Positions 43,006 through 56,108 of a stretch of DNA of 64,000 nucleotides are shown in pieces (the stretch's first letter is position 1; every line of letters begins with the position of its first letter). The position numbers and the translations under genes are program-made. This stretch comes from Elymus sibiricus. Its lineage: Eukaryota > Streptophyta > Magnoliopsida > Poales > Poaceae. Under the pieces are notes generated by a model. That model ran no database searches. It was given only the letters and a program-made list of their open reading frames with translations, and was not told the DNA's origin. The stretch lies in contig CM077676.1 in the NCBI GenBank assembly GCA_039707655.1, positions 83,105,895 to 83,169,894 of the forward strand, written 5' to 3'.

Positions 43006-46000
43006 TGTAACACCCCCATATATTAACCACAGTGATCACCCTCTGATAACGCCAAGTCACCATGTTTAACAAAGCTTGATCAACATTTGGTTTCATATCT
43101 CATTTGAAATTCCACTTTGAATCAAAATTCAAATAGCAAGTGAAATTTGAAAATCTACAAACTTGCAAGCAAAGTAGTTCATCATTTTGTAAATAATCCA
43201 TATGTAATTATGGTTAAGGAAAACAACCTCACTTGTTTGTTCATTTGGAGGCCAGCATCCAAAACAGTACCCAAAACAGCCCCAATTAAATCAATTCTAT
43301 TTAAACAAAAATCAAATGGATTCAAATAATCCTCAAACTTCTTGAGGCAGTGCTAAATATTGCATAATATTTATTGAGACAAGTTACACATTTTACAAAA
43401 GTCTTTTGGAGCAAAAAGAAAATGAAAAATAGAAATTACAAAACAAAACAGAAAAAGGAAAATATAAGAGATCTACTGTGCACTTAGAGCCTGCTGCTAC
43501 AGTAAACAACCCAAGCCCACCAATGGCCTATCCCCTACCTCACGTACAGAGGAGGCAGAGGCCATGGCGCGCGCGCTGCCGTCCACGCCATGGATGTCGC
43601 CGTGTCGACCATCCCGCGGTCGTGCAGTTGGATAAGATCACCCCGAACCCCCAGGACGAACCCTAGCCACCCTATTCTCTCTCTCTCCTTCGCCCCGTTC
43701 CTCTGTTCGTCGTCCAAAGCTCCGGGTTGCTGCCACCTCGTCGATCCCGCGGCCACCAACCTCTCCTCATCGCACCAAGACGTCCAGGAGCTTCGCCGTC
43801 GTCGTCTCCTTCGACTACATCCATCAGTTCGAGCCGGGACTTCGTCAAGCTTCGGGATCGAGCCTTCTCCCTGTCGGACACCGTCGCCATCTCGCCGCCG
43901 TCCCGCGAGCTCCGGTCCACCTCCGGCCTCCCTGACCTCGCCTACGTGCTCGCAGTGAGCACCTCGTTCGATTCCCCCTGTTTTCCCCTTCAAATCCATC
44001 GCCATAGACGCCGTCCCACGCGCGCTGCCGCTCACCGTGGCCGGATCTCGTCCGTGCGCGCACGCTCGCATGCTCCTGCTGCTCGTGGCTGTGCTGCTGC
44101 TGCTGCATCACGGCTGCTCTGCAGCTGCTATTGCTGTTGCCGCGTAGCTGCTGCTTAGTGCTAGCTGCTGCTGCTTAGCGCTAGCTGCTGCTATACTGCT
44201 CTTGCGCCGCCGCCGCTGCTTGCTAGCGCTGCAGCCGCTGCTCCTAGTTACCTTGCTGCTGCTACCACTGAGCTGTTGTTGCTCTGCTCTGCCTGCTGCC
44301 GCTTGCTCTGCCAGCTGCTGCTCGTGTCGTTGCCGCGGCCGCTGCTGCTTCAGCTGCCACCACCACCTGCAGCTCGTCGCCCCCCCCCCCCCTCGCGCGC
44401 GCCCAGTTCACCCGCCCCGCTCACCACCGCTTGCTGCTCCTCCTGCCGGCGGCCTCACCATGCCCTGCACCTCCTCTCCCGCGCCCGCTCCCGTGCGTGC
44501 CCTCTGGCCCTGGCCGCCGGCCCCTTGTGCCCGTGCGAGGCCAGCCACGAGGCCGGCTGTGCCCCTGGCCAATGGGGACGGCCCTGTTAATTAGGAGTAG
44601 TTTGATTGGGAGTTAAAATAATCTATGACAAGTGCCCCCCCTCTGATTTAGATTAGTTTAGCTACTTTTGTTTACACATGTGACCATGACATGTGGGTCC
44701 TACGTTGACCCTGTTGACCAGTCAACCTTGACTGGTCAAAAGTTGACTGTACCTCCCTGGCCCCACCTGTAATAGACTCTGGCTAGAGTAGCACTAGGTG
44801 ACAAAAGTATTTAGTGATTTTTATTCGAATTAATATATTCCAGAAATTCCAGAAAATGTTTAAAACTTCAAAATTTAATAGAAAATAAACCGTAAGTCAG
44901 ATGAAAATAATTTATATATAAAAAATGATCAAAAAAACGAGACGAATCCGAATATGCCACCCACTTACCTATCAGCCCTCTCTAACATGATGAACATGGA
45001 ACTTTTCCCTCTGGTTCATCTGACCGATAATTGCCCGGAGCTGGGAAAATATTCCCGGATATTTTCCCGCTCCGAGTAAAATACTTAGTACTGCATTAGG
45101 TCACCCCTAGCACAGCATACTGCCATGCCATGCTTTGTGATGCATCTGTTTACTTTGTATTTATTGTTTTTCCCCCTCTTCTTCTCCGGTAGACCCCGCG
45201 ACTGCTGCCGATGCCCCTGTGATCGACTACGTCACCAACGACCCTTCTTCATTTTTCAGCAGAGCTTCCAGGCAAGCAAACCCCCCTTGATCATACCTAT
45301 ATCACCCATTCTTTCCCTCTCATGCTTGCATTAGATTTTGCTACTGTATTCGATAGCTCCTATTCTGATGCATAGCCTGCTTTTGTAACCTGCTATTGTT
45401 AGTGTACCTGTATATCCTATATGCTTAGTATAGGTTGGTTAGTGATCCATCAGTGGCCCCGCACCCTTGTCTGTGTTGCTAGCTAGATTATCGGGCCGTG
45501 ATAGCTCCGGGATTGCTTTCTCGCAGGGAGTCGAGGAAGGATCTCTGGGCATTGCTACTATTTCTTACTAATATATGTTATGATGCTAATCTGCACTCTT
45601 CTAATGCTGCAAGACCCTGAAGATGCTAGTCTTCGGTAGGCTAGGCCTTCCCCTCTATTCTGGCATTTCTGCAGTCTAGTCCACAGATACAGCCCCTTCA
45701 TTTGATACCGATGCATACTTAGTATAGATCTGATGTAAGTCTTGCGAGTACTTTGGATGAGTACTCACGGTTTGCTTTGCTACCTCTTTTTCCCCATACC
45801 CGAATGCTGCGATCAGATGATGGAGTCCCGGAGACAGCTGATCCCGCCGACGACTACTACTATCACACCGACGGAGCCTACTACTACGTGGAGATCGACG
45901 ACCAGGAGTAGTTTAGGAGGCTCCCAGGCAGGAGGCCTGCGCCTTTTCGATCTAGTTGTTGTTGTTTTTCTCAGCCTTCTTAAGGCAACCTTGTCTAATT

Positions 46001-46212
46001 ATGTCTGTACTTAGAGACTGATGCTTCCGCTGACTCTTGTGTAACTCGAGCTTATGTATTCGAGCCCTCGAGGCCCCTGGCTTGTAATATAAAGCTTGTA
46101 TTATTTTATTTTATGTCTAGAGTTGTGTTGTGATATCTTCCCGTGAGTCCCTGGGCTTGATCGTGCGCATTTGCGTGTATGATTAGTGCACGGTCAGGCC
46201 GGGGGTGTCACA
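43006..46212 (+). repeat. 5' LTR of the long-LTR element
   Basis: Compared with the 3' LTR it keeps a segment at about 45055-45480 and lacks the one corresponding to about 50840-51635. A GC-rich, CTG-rich middle (43560-44580) has long chance frames on both strands, including a poly-C run at 44379-44391. These frames are not conserved in the other LTR copy and I do not call genes. Confidence 0.88.
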
Positions 46213-46215
46213 AGT

Positions 46216-46227
46216 TGGTATCAGAGC
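46216..46227 (+). other. Primer binding site (tRNA-Met), long-LTR element
   Basis: TGGTATCAGAGC, a perfect match to the common plant initiator tRNA-Met site, three bases after the LTR. Confidence 0.9.
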
Positions 46228-48730
46228 TGACTACCTGTAGGAAGCCCCTTTCCAACTCCTTGGCCGAAGTTGAGTCTAGTCTTTGAAAAACTGTTTTACT
46301 AACAGTGTTGTGTGGCTTACGGGCCCACATCGCAAATGGATGGGATTAGGATCTTTTATTCCGCACCTTTACTCTGGGATTCTGATCTCTCTTCTATTCG
46401 GGTTAAATATTTTACTGACTCTAACTTTAAGTTCTCGTAACTACTTTCTCCCGGAGAGCCCTCATTCCAGATGATCGCCTGTTCACCAGAAGATCTGAAA
46501 GATACTCTTTGATGTTTTCCCTGAGACCCTATGTGCCCACCGCTTTTGCAATTCCCTACCACCAACAAATCCCTATGGATAACTACATACATTTGCCGTT
46601 CTTACATTCTTTCCCAGTTGCTCTTGTTATTACAAGAAACCCTGAAATACTCTCCGATTTTTCGAGAAGCCTATATGCCCTACTGCCATTGAAATTCCTT
46701 GTCGCCTACTTACACTTGTGCTAAAGTCCAGGTGTTTGGCAATCCTCGTTAAAATCCTTTGCGATTGTCAGTCTGATCCTATTGACTCAACATGTGTGCG
46801 ACTACTCGCAATCATCAGTTGATCCCTGGAAATTGTCCTTCCGGCTCAGACGTCATTTTGAACATGAGCTGGTTCTCGACCAATCAATTTGCGATCGATT
46901 GTGCCACTAAGTCCAGTCAACTTATTCATTCTTTGATCAGAGTGTCTGCTTCTGATCCCCCGATTTGGGAATCGTAATTCATGTGCTTGCATTCTTTCCT
47001 CTTCTGGTGGAGTGTCGATACTCATATCAGAACCTTTGTGGACCACCTGATCTTTTGGTGGATTACTACCCAACAGTTCCTTCAAAAATGAGAAGTGAAT
47101 GAAAGGTTATGCATTGAAGAAGTGGGAGTCAACCTTGAACTTTGTGTTCATGCCCATGGAAATGATGTAGACCGTCACGGAAGCTTCTTGCAAAATATTT
47201 ATTCAATTCTATAATTCTTCCGGTATCCTTAACTTGATTCCAGGCAGATATGGTTCCGACCATGTTGACTTCATTTTATAACTCCCTTCTCGTGCCTCGT
47301 CTATTTTTCGACAAGGTTGAAGCATTTACTGTCCGCAGATCAACGATCCAGTTCAGCTTCTATTCTGATCTACCTCCGAGTATTACCCTCTGGTATCTCG
47401 AGGATATCGTGCCATTGCACTACCTCTTATGGATTCTTGCTGGAATAATACTTCTCACCGTTTTAGTCACTCCACCGGTTTGCATTGTCCGTCACTCGAG
47501 GAACTCTGACAAGTGACTCAAATCCACACTGTGATTTAGTACCCCTAGTAATTTAGCTGCTGGGAAATTTAAACCCAATCTTGTCATTCCTAGCCTACCG
47601 GCTACATCCTTATCATGCTACCATTGACCATGCTACCTCATCCTTCTTTGTTGCACGAATTCTTCAAACCGTGTGCAAGGCTTACGTCGAGTTTTCAACA
47701 TCACGTTGTTGTCTTGAAAGGCAACTTTGATTCTGAGCTTGCATCTTATCTGTTGCTCCCATAACTTTTCACTTCGTCATTCCCTTACTTGATGTCCTGT
47801 CTTGTATATAATGCTCCGCCTGCTCCTGAGAAGGATATACTTGTGTTTAATCATATTTTTCCTTTCCGTTGGTTTGGTTAACCATTCTTGTGATCTATAT
47901 AATCTAAGCAGTAATAATTCCCTGCTTATGTAAACACCCTAGTGTACAATTCTGTCAGTAAATCCCTGTCACTATTGTTGTTGACATTCCGGTAACCACT
48001 GATGGATGAGAACTTTGCCTATTGGTCCACCTTGTTTCAACGAGCAGGAAAATGGTTCTCTTTGTCCCTCGCCCTTGGTACCGACGTTGTTGCCAACATA
48101 GCTGACAAGCTATCCTCTGACATGCCTTGCTATTATAACCGTGCACGATGTCACCGCCCTTCCTACTCTTAATCCACACTAACCACGGTTTCCACAGGAC
48201 CGAAACCTGGCTCTCCTGCACATCCTTGTTTTCGAAGTATCCTTTACGCTTGGCTTCGTATGCATTTTTGCGAGCCTCCTTCCTCGAGATGATCCATTCT
48301 GGTATCAGACGCATTACTTAGGCCTGCTGCTCTGGACCCCTTTCATCATCCGTCATAGGCATCGAATGAGTGCCTACCCGCTTGAAATTTCTTATAACTT
48401 CTTATAAATGTATCTTGCTCTCGATATATTTCATTTATTCAATTCGAGAGATACTTTCTGCCTCTTTCCCCGAGTTATCTCCCAGGTAATCAAACTTTTA
48501 GAGGTCCATTCCTCTGAAGTTACCCCTTATACTTTTCGTAAGTATGATGGAGTTCCCGAAGAAAGGATGACGACTTCATCATGATGACCTGAAGGAGAAA
48601 ATGAAGACATCAACGAAAAGGATCAACTTCTTCGAGAAGAGCAACCAAGACCGAGAAGGCTCGTTAGAATTTCGTAACCAAATCTTTCCCCCTTACTCTA
48701 CCTCTTAAATCTCGGGACGAGATTTCTTTT
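46228..48730 (+). other. Internal region of the long-LTR element, no recognised coding part
   Basis: 2.5 kb of mixed composition. The longest frames (47250-47516, plus, 88 aa with hydrophobic C-terminal half; 47955-48314, minus, 119 aa) show no retroviral motif. I looked for zinc knuckle, DTG/DSG, YVDD/YADD and HHCC motifs and saw none. An inverted repeat AAATCTCGGGACGAGATTT lies at 48707-48725. Confidence 0.7.
48707..48725. repeat. Perfect inverted repeat before the polypurine tract
   Basis: AAATCTCG-GGA-CGAGATTT, an 8-bp stem with 3-nt loop, 6 bp upstream of the purine tract. The CTCGGGACGAGATTTCTTTT context is typical just before the 3' LTR of Del/Tekay Gypsy elements. Confidence 0.75.
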
Positions 48731-48743
48731 AGTGGAGGAGATT

Positions 48744-51700
48744 TGTAACACCCCCATATATTAACCACAGTGATCACCCTCTGATAATGCCAAGCCACCA
48801 TGTTTAACAAAGCTTGATCAACATTTGGTTTCATATCTCATTTGAAATTCCACTTCGAATCAAAATTCAAATAGCAAGTGAAATTTGAAAATCTACAAAC
48901 TTGCAAGCAAAATAGTTCATCATTTTGTAAATAATCCATATGTAATTATGGTTAAGGAAAACAACCTCACTTGTTTGTTCATTTGGAAGCTAGCATCCAA
49001 AACAGTACCCAAAACTGCCCCAATTAAATCAATTCTATTTAAACAAAAATCAAATGGATTCAAATAATCCTCAAACTTCTTGAGGCAGTGCTAAATATTG
49101 CATAATATTTATTGACACAAGTTACACATTTTACAAAAGTCTTTTGGAGCAAAAAGAAAATGAAAAATAGAAAATACAAAAGAAAACAGAAAAAGGAAAA
49201 TATAAGAGATCTACTGTGCACTTAGAGCCTGCTGCTACAGTAAACAGCCCAAGCCCACCAACGGCCTTTCCCCTACCTCACGTACAGAGGAGGCAGAGGC
49301 CATGGCGCGCGCGCTGTCGTCCACACCGCGGATGTCGCCGTGTCGACCATCCCGCGGTCGTGCAGTTGGATAAGATCACCCCGAACCCCCAGGACGAACC
49401 CTAGCCTCCCTATTCTATCTCTCTCGTTCGCCCCGTTCCTCTGTTCGTCGTCCGAAGCTCCGGGTTGCTGCCACCTCGTCGATCCCGTGGCCACCAGCCT
49501 CCCCTCATCGCGCCGAGACGTCCAGGAGCTTCGTCGTCGTCGTCTCCTTCGACTACATCCATCAGTTCGAGCCGGGACTTCGTCAAGCTTCGGGATCGAG
49601 CCTTCTCCCCGTCGGACACCGTCGTCATCTCGCCGCCGTCCCGCGAGCTCCGGTCCGCCTCCGGCCTCCCTGACCTTGCCTACGTGCTCGCAGTGAGCAC
49701 CTCGTTCGATTCCCCCTGTTTTCCCCTTCGAATCCATCGCCATAGACGCCGTCCCACGCGCGCTGCCGCTCACCGTGGCCGGATCTCGTCCGCGCACGCA
49801 GGCTCGCATGCTCCTGCTGCTTCTGGCTGTGCTGCTGCTGCTGCGCCACGGCTGCTCTGCAGCTACTAGTGCTGTTGCCGCGTAGCTGCTGCTTAGTGCT
49901 AGCTGCTGCTGCTTAGCGCTAGCTGCTACTATACTGCTCTTGCGCCGCCGCCGCTGCTTGCTAGCGCTGCTGCCGCTGCTCCTAGTTACCTTGCTGCTGC
50001 TGCATTTTGCTGCTGCCGCTGAGCTATAGTTGCTCTGCTCTGCCTGCTGCCGCTTGCTCTGCCTGCTGCTGCTCCTGCTATTGCTGCGCCCGCTCGTTGC
50101 TGCTGCTATCGCTGTCGCCCGTTGCTGCTTCAGCTGCCACCACCGCCTGCAGCTTGCCGCGCCCCCCCCCCCCCCCGCGCGCGCCTGGCTCACCCGCCCC
50201 GCTCACCCCCGCTTGCTGCTCCTCCTGCCGGCGGCCTCACCATGCCCTGCACCTCCTCTTCCGCGCCCGCTCACGTGCGTGCCCTCTGGCCCTGGCCGTC
50301 GGCGCCTTGTGCCCGTGCGAGGCCAACCACGAGGCCGGCTGTGCCCCTGGCCAATGGGGACGACCCTGTTAATTAGGAGTAGTTTGATTAGGAGTTAAAA
50401 TAGTCTATGACAAGTGCCCCCCCCCCCTCTGATTTAGGTTAGTTTAGCTACTTTTGTTTACACATGTGACAATGACATGTGGGTCCTACGTTGACCCTGT
50501 TGACCAGTCAACCTTGACTGGTCAACAGTTGACTGTACCACCCTGGCCCCACCTGTAATAGACTCTGGCTAGAGTAGCACTAGGTGACAAAAGTATTTAC
50601 TGATTTTTATTCGAATTAATATATTCCAGAAATTCCAGAACAGGTTTAAAACTTCAAAATTTAATAGAAAATAAACCGTAAGTCAGATGAAAATAATTTA
50701 TATATGAAAAATGATCAGAAAAACGAGACGAATCCGAATATGCCACCCACTTACCTGTCAGCCCTCTCTAACATGATGAACATGGAACTTTTCCCTCTGG
50801 TTCATCTGACCGATAATTGCCCGGAGCTGGGAAAATATGTTACTATGTTGTTACGGGGGCTGAAGGGCAGGTGGTACCATACAGTAAGAGATGGACCTGA
50901 GTCCCGACAGCTCCTTACCAAAGTCGGGTCGTCTCCAAGAGCACCCACGAGTGAATACAAGAGTCGGGTTGGCCCGGAGAGCGCCCGCGAGTGAAATTGT
51001 GGCGGAACGACAGGGCAGGTGGAGACCACCTAGGAGAGAGGTGGGCCTGGTCCCTGGTTGTTGGACCGCGGGTTACCAAGTCGGTGCGACAAGGAGTCGG
51101 AGGTGAGCCTTGAGCCCTGTTCGTGTCCGCGAGTTACTAATAACACGCTTAACGGATTTGGGTATTTGATCTGAGATGGCCACTGGCCTATACGCACTAC
51201 CACCACGTGGGATAATGGTTTAATGGGGCCCTCTGCGCCGTATGTATCAGCCGAAAGCTCTGTCAGACGTCCAGTTCAGCATTGTGGCACGGTCGGATCG
51301 TGCCATCCAGGAGAGAGGTGGCGCTGGTATCCACCCTGCTCACAACGACCCGGGGTGCAAAGGGCGATGGGACCAAGACCCCTGAGCACTTAGGATGTAG
51401 ACTGGCGGGGACCTCTCTGCGGAGCCTAGGTAGGACTACATCGTGTCGATCAGCCGAGGCCGGGCATGACCGAGAAAAGTGTGTCCGGCCAGAGTTAATC
51501 GAGCGTGTTGGGTAACAATAGTGCACCCCTGCAGGGAAGTTATCTATTCGAATAGCCGTGTCCACGGTAACAGGACGCTCAGTGTTGTATCCCGATCTAC
51601 TACAACTTGAACTGAATACTTGTGTTACTTAATAATTTGATAGCTCCGGGATTGCTTTCTCGCCTGGAGTCGAGGAAGGATCTCTGGGCATTGCTGCTAT

Positions 51701-52351
51701 TTCTTACTATTATATGTTATGATGCTAATCTGCACTCTTCTAATGCTGCAAGACCCTGAAGATGCTAGTCTTCGATTGGCTAGTCCTTCCCCTCTATTCT
51801 GGCATTTCTGGAGTCTAGTCCACAGATACAGCCCCTTCATTTGATACCGATGCATACTTAGTATAGATCTGATGTAAGTATTGCGAGTACTTTGGATGAG
51901 TACTCACGGTTTGCTTTGCTACCTCTTTTTCCCCATACCCGAATGATGCGATCAGATGACGGAGTCCCGGAGACAGCTGATCCCGCGGACGACTACTACT
52001 ATCACACCGACGGAGCCTACTACTACGTGGAGACCGACGACCAGGAGTAGTTTAGGAGGCTCCCAGGCAGGAGGACTGCGCCTTTTCGATCTAGTTGTCG
52101 TTGTTTTGCTCAGCCTTCTTAAGGCAACCTTGTCTAATTATGTCTGTACTCAGATACTGATGCTTCCGCTGACTCTTGTGTAACTCGAGCTTATGTATTC
52201 GAGCCCTCGAGGCCCCTGACTTGTAATATAAAGCTTGTATTATTTTATTTTGTGTCTAGAGTTGTGTTGTGATATCTTCCCGTGAGTCCCTGGGCTTGAT
52301 CGTGCGCATTTGCGTGTATGATTAGTGCACGGTCGGGCCGGGGGCGTCACA
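48744..52351 (+). repeat. 3' LTR of the long-LTR element
   Basis: Keeps a segment at about 50840-51635 that the 5' LTR lacks, and lacks the segment found at 45055-45480 there. Both segments are present in the solo LTR 10120-31908. A long minus-strand frame (49273-50193, 306 aa) is low-complexity and is broken in the other LTR. Confidence 0.88.
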
Positions 52352-52365
52352 TAGACATCATCTCA

Positions 52366-54780
52366 CATAATGGTTAAGAAATCCACATATATCTTCTAAA
52401 TGTGATCACGGAAGAATGAGTGGTTCCTTTGAAGTTTTAAGGTGAGAGTGCCTTAAAATCGATTTCCCTATGACACATGTGGTGCACATAAAATCTGATG
52501 ATTTTAGGGAATTGAGCAACTTAATAAGTTGTGACCAATAGAATTGTCAATAATTTTCTAATCATCCCCAAACCAGGATAGATAGGGCTATCAAGCCCAA
52601 TTAATTTATAAAAAAATTAGAAAATTATTGTGTACGCAACAATAGTAAGTATGAATTGATTCAGACATTCAAAATTTATCAAATATCATGTCTGAAAAAT
52701 AGGTATTGGACATCGCACTACATGTAGTAGTACAAGTTTAGGCTAAAGATATTTTGGGAATAATTCGAAGATTACATGAGGTCTCCAATATTACTGAAAT
52801 TTTTATTATGCAAACATATTATCGGTGCAAAGGGATTCACCATCCTTTTATTGCACTAGATTTTTGGTTCTCCTTCTGATGAAGATCTGAGAACAATCAT
52901 TTACCAGAATAGTTTCTGGTTATAAGTTTGCAAATTTTCAAATTTATCCCAATGATCTTCTTTGCCTTTTTAATAAATTTGTGGTGTGGTTTGACCATAT
53001 GTTTGAGGGTTTGGTAATCATAGGTACGATATTTGTATAACCACACATTTGACAAACTTGAGAGTTGTCTTTGTGATCGTTTGAAAATGATTTATTCCCT
53101 ATTAAGAGGTAATTCTGTCTTCGGTTGTCTTTTAGCCGCCACTTTACTTTGAATTCCTCGTGGTTATATACTGTAGCCATTGACTTGCATAGTATTGAGT
53201 ACCAGCAAGATTTTCAAATGATGGTATAGCACCTGTGGGGTGAGTCTGATGATTTTAAGAAATTCCATGTTCCTTCATCATGGAAAATGGTAGTACCATC
53301 ATAAGAGGACGTAAAGTGTATTAAGGGCTTTTCAACCGCTACATATTAAAATATTTGATCATTGGATCTCAACTTGAAGTTGATTAAATGACAGAAGTGT
53401 GAGGTGCGATAGACTTGAGGACTTGAAAACCAAATGATGGTCATCCGCGATGTGCTCATGGGAGCATATTACTCTTAAGGGAAATATTCCTGCGTAAATA
53501 AATATCCATTCATTACGTACTTAGTTTGAGAACTAAGTGAAGTTGGTGACATATAAAATGCACATGCACATACTTAGCTATTAAGAGAATAGCCATGATA
53601 CATTTTCCCGAAGGTGGAGTTATAGTGGCAACAATGCCACATGTGGATACAATGACTGATGTCATGAATCATCTTAAAATAGATGCTCCCACCTAGGTGT
53701 AGACCTTCAATACAGGACATGCGATGAAATCGTTGCTAATGTTTTGGACTCCATTCTTGAGGAAATGGACGACTTTAGAGTCAGTGCCAAAAACATATAC
53801 TTAACATTAGTTAGTTGCTATGAACACCTCGCAACAGTGTTTGAGACACTCGATTGTTGCTATAAATTAGGATCTCCATCCTGATGGATCGATGACACTA
53901 TAATTTGGAATAGTGGCATAGGCTTCACAGCCATGCATTTTACCAATGCAATAGAAGGTAATCATCGGAGTATGCAAATATTTGTGTAATTTTGCATGCC
54001 TTATTCAAGCAAAATGAGGCTTGAACAGATGATATTAGCACAAAAATACCATTTCGGTATATAGCGATTGTGCATGAACAATATTTACTATGAGAGTAAA
54101 TATTTTAGTGAACAACAACAAATGCTTCATAGGAGAAATGTAGCTGATGCTATCGGGCCACAAATTATATAGATAACACTTCGAAGATAATCACCAGATG
54201 CGGCGTAGATCTCACAGTAATAGGATGCATAATCTGACTTTCGTCAGTAGATGCTCATGATTTCTATTACCTTGTGTTTACTTATAATATTAATATTTGG
54301 AAGAGCACTTTTAAGGTAGTCATCTTGTTTAAATAACAAGATGTAGACCTCACAGTAGTGGTTGATAATCTGCAAATAGTACAGTAGATGCCACCAATAC
54401 CTTGTGATTCACAAATAAAATTTGGGCTAGTCATATTAAGTATGACACTTTACAATTCTTATTTGAATTTCATTAAGATTTGCAAGAAAATTGAAGTTCT
54501 ATTGCAAAATCACAATTGTTGTCATAAATCGCATGTTATGCTAGGGGTAAAGACATAGAAGATGTCTTAAATTCCGAAGGAATAGGGTTCAAAATGCAAG
54601 TACAAATAATTCTTTGCAATAGTATTACTGAGGTAATACATATAGGTGGAAAAATTAATTTACGTACTTATGCAAATATATGAAGACATGAGGTCTTCAA
54701 ATAACAATTTTACCCATTGTAAAATGGTTTATAATTATGTTGTATGAAATTTAGGATGAACTGAGGTCAACCACATACAT
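52366..54780 (-). pseudogene. Degenerate Copia gag region of the old element
   Basis: On the minus strand the frame 53180-52944 contains KVKWRLKDNRR and CQMCGYTN, the first half of a CCHC knuckle, followed by ITKPSNIWSNHTTNLLKRQRRSL. The latter resembles the 'CRTPKHLVELYQ-SLK' tail common after the gag zinc knuckle in plant Copia elements; the last His/Cys of the knuckle are lost. The rest of this 2.4 kb (to 54780) is expected to be gag by position but is too decayed for me to read. Confidence 0.6.
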
Positions 54781-55640
54781 TTTTCTGAAGCCGAGGGCCT
54801 AGAATGCAAACTGTGATAAGCGTAGGGTTAAATTGTTGAAAACAGTAAGTTGGAGTACTAAACTGCAAAGTCCATTGGCCTAATGGCTCGTTTCTAAAAT
54901 GCAGTAAGTCAGAGGGCTAAATTGAAAAGTCGCTGAAAGAGGATAAGATCCCCAAAATCTGTCACCTGCGTGCGTGAGGTTAGGGATTAAGATTTCTAAT
55001 CGTCACCGTCGTCGGGTGTTGAGTTCGCGCCGCCGGCCGGGAGGTCCAGGCTGCGCCGTCGTGCTGGATGGATTAAGATTTCTAATCGTCACCGTCGTCG
55101 GGTGTTGAGTTCGCGCCGCCGGCCGGGAGGTCCAGGCTGCGCCGTCGTGCTGGATGGATCCGTCGCTCCAAGTGCCGCTTGTTGGCCGCGCCTGAGGGCG
55201 CCCCAGCGGGAGTCGCGATGGGAGCGCGTCCGCAGCGGGCTACACCGGCCGTTTCTCGCCGGTCGAGGCCAAGTGGTGTCGCGCCGTTGAGCGCCATGCG
55301 TCATGGAGTGCTGCGCCGGGACGAGCAGCGGCGATGCCCAGGGCCGTCATGCGCTCCGCACTGGGAGTCGCCTCGGCTTGGGCTGATGCAACGCCGGGGC
55401 CGATGTCGCTTGTTCCAGTGCTTCAACTAAAAGAGGAAAAAAAAATGGAGAACGGGCTGGTACGTTCCTTCCTTCTATTGTTGATGGTGGTGACTAATTC
55501 GTTGCAGAACATGACGCGATCGATGAAGATGGGAAATGAGAAGTATGGTTGTCTGAAATCGACATCTCAAGAATAGTTTTCTCGGCCGATTTCTAGCTAG
55601 TTTCTTCTCGTTCTTGGGTCTTCTTCATCTTCTCTCTTCT
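54780..55640. other. GC-rich, gene-like insert in the leader of the old Copia
   Basis: Between the decayed gag and the right LTR the composition switches from AT-rich to GC-rich (about 54960-55430). The segment resembles genic DNA, with frames on both strands (55102-55290, 55179-55430 plus; 55082-55297 minus) but no domain I recognise. It carries an exact 86-bp tandem duplication (54984-55155). It may be host gene sequence captured by the element. Confidence 0.4.
54984..55155. repeat. Exact 86-bp tandem duplication
   Basis: Units 54984-55069 and 55070-55155 start GGATTAAGATTTCTAATCG and end CGTCGTGCTGGAT. I find no difference between them, so the duplication is recent relative to its decayed surroundings. 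Confidence 0.9.
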
Positions 55641-56037
55641 TTGGCAGTCGTCTAGGATGAAAGACTCTGGCCGTTGTAGTACACGATTGATTGTTTCTTC
55701 GTGTGATTTGCGTGAGTACGTACATACAGAGAAAAGCAATCCATTGTTAGATTATTGGTTCATCACAAGAATACTAGATCAAATAGGCAAAGATTAAATA
55801 GGTAATCTCTGTTTTTCATTTTTCATTGAGGCCAGATTGACAAGTTCTTTTCTTCCTCCTCTGCAATGTTCTTGTTCTTTGATCTTTTGTTGCTGATGCC
55901 GTTGATGGATTGCCTCTGTTTCTGGCGTCGTTCAAAGAAACAATCGGAGTTTTCTCGCCTTGTTCTGCCTTGTCAGTTAGGCTTTATCCCCTTCGTGTGG
56001 CCGAATCGCTCAATTGGGGAGCAAAGTGCTGATAACG
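55641..56037 (-). other. Leader of the old Copia with primer binding site
   Basis: No gene. The last bases before the LTR at 56038 read, on the minus strand, CGTTATCAGCAC, a Copia-type primer binding site. Confidence 0.6.
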
Positions 56038-56108
56038 TGTTGGAGTAAAACGAAAGTAAAATGAGATTGGAAGTGAACGGAGGATTAGTCATGATTTCTA
56101 TTGATTCT

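Larger units (their letters stand above)
43006..52351 (+). mobile_element. Non-autonomous long-LTR (LARD-like) retrotransposon, 9.3 kb
   Basis: LTRs 43006-46212 (3207 bp) and 48744-52351 (3608 bp) both start TGTAACACCCCCATATATTA and end GGGGG(T/C)GTCACA. The internal region is only 2531 bp, with a tRNA-Met primer binding site TGGTATCAGAGC at 46216-46227 and a purine tract AGTGGAGGAGATT at 48731-48743. Flanking TAGAA (43001-43005) and TAGAC (52352-52356) form a TSD with one change. No gag or pol domain was found, so it is a large non-autonomous derivative. The CTCGGGACGAG motif near the purine tract points to Del/Tekay-type Gypsy elements as helpers (inference). Confidence 0.9.

Noticed and set aside
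43590..44594. Gene-like GC-rich frames with an AACCCTAGCC leader motif
   Set aside because: The same segment is in both LTRs and in the solo LTR at 10120, so it is part of the LTR family. It may once have been genic but no protein is recognisable.
49273..50193. 306-aa minus-strand frame rich in Ser, Arg, Gln and Ala
   Set aside because: It is antisense to a CTG-rich part of an LTR. The matching region in the other LTR (43535-44590) has the frame broken into shorter pieces, and no domain is visible. GC-rich triplet repeats create long chance frames.
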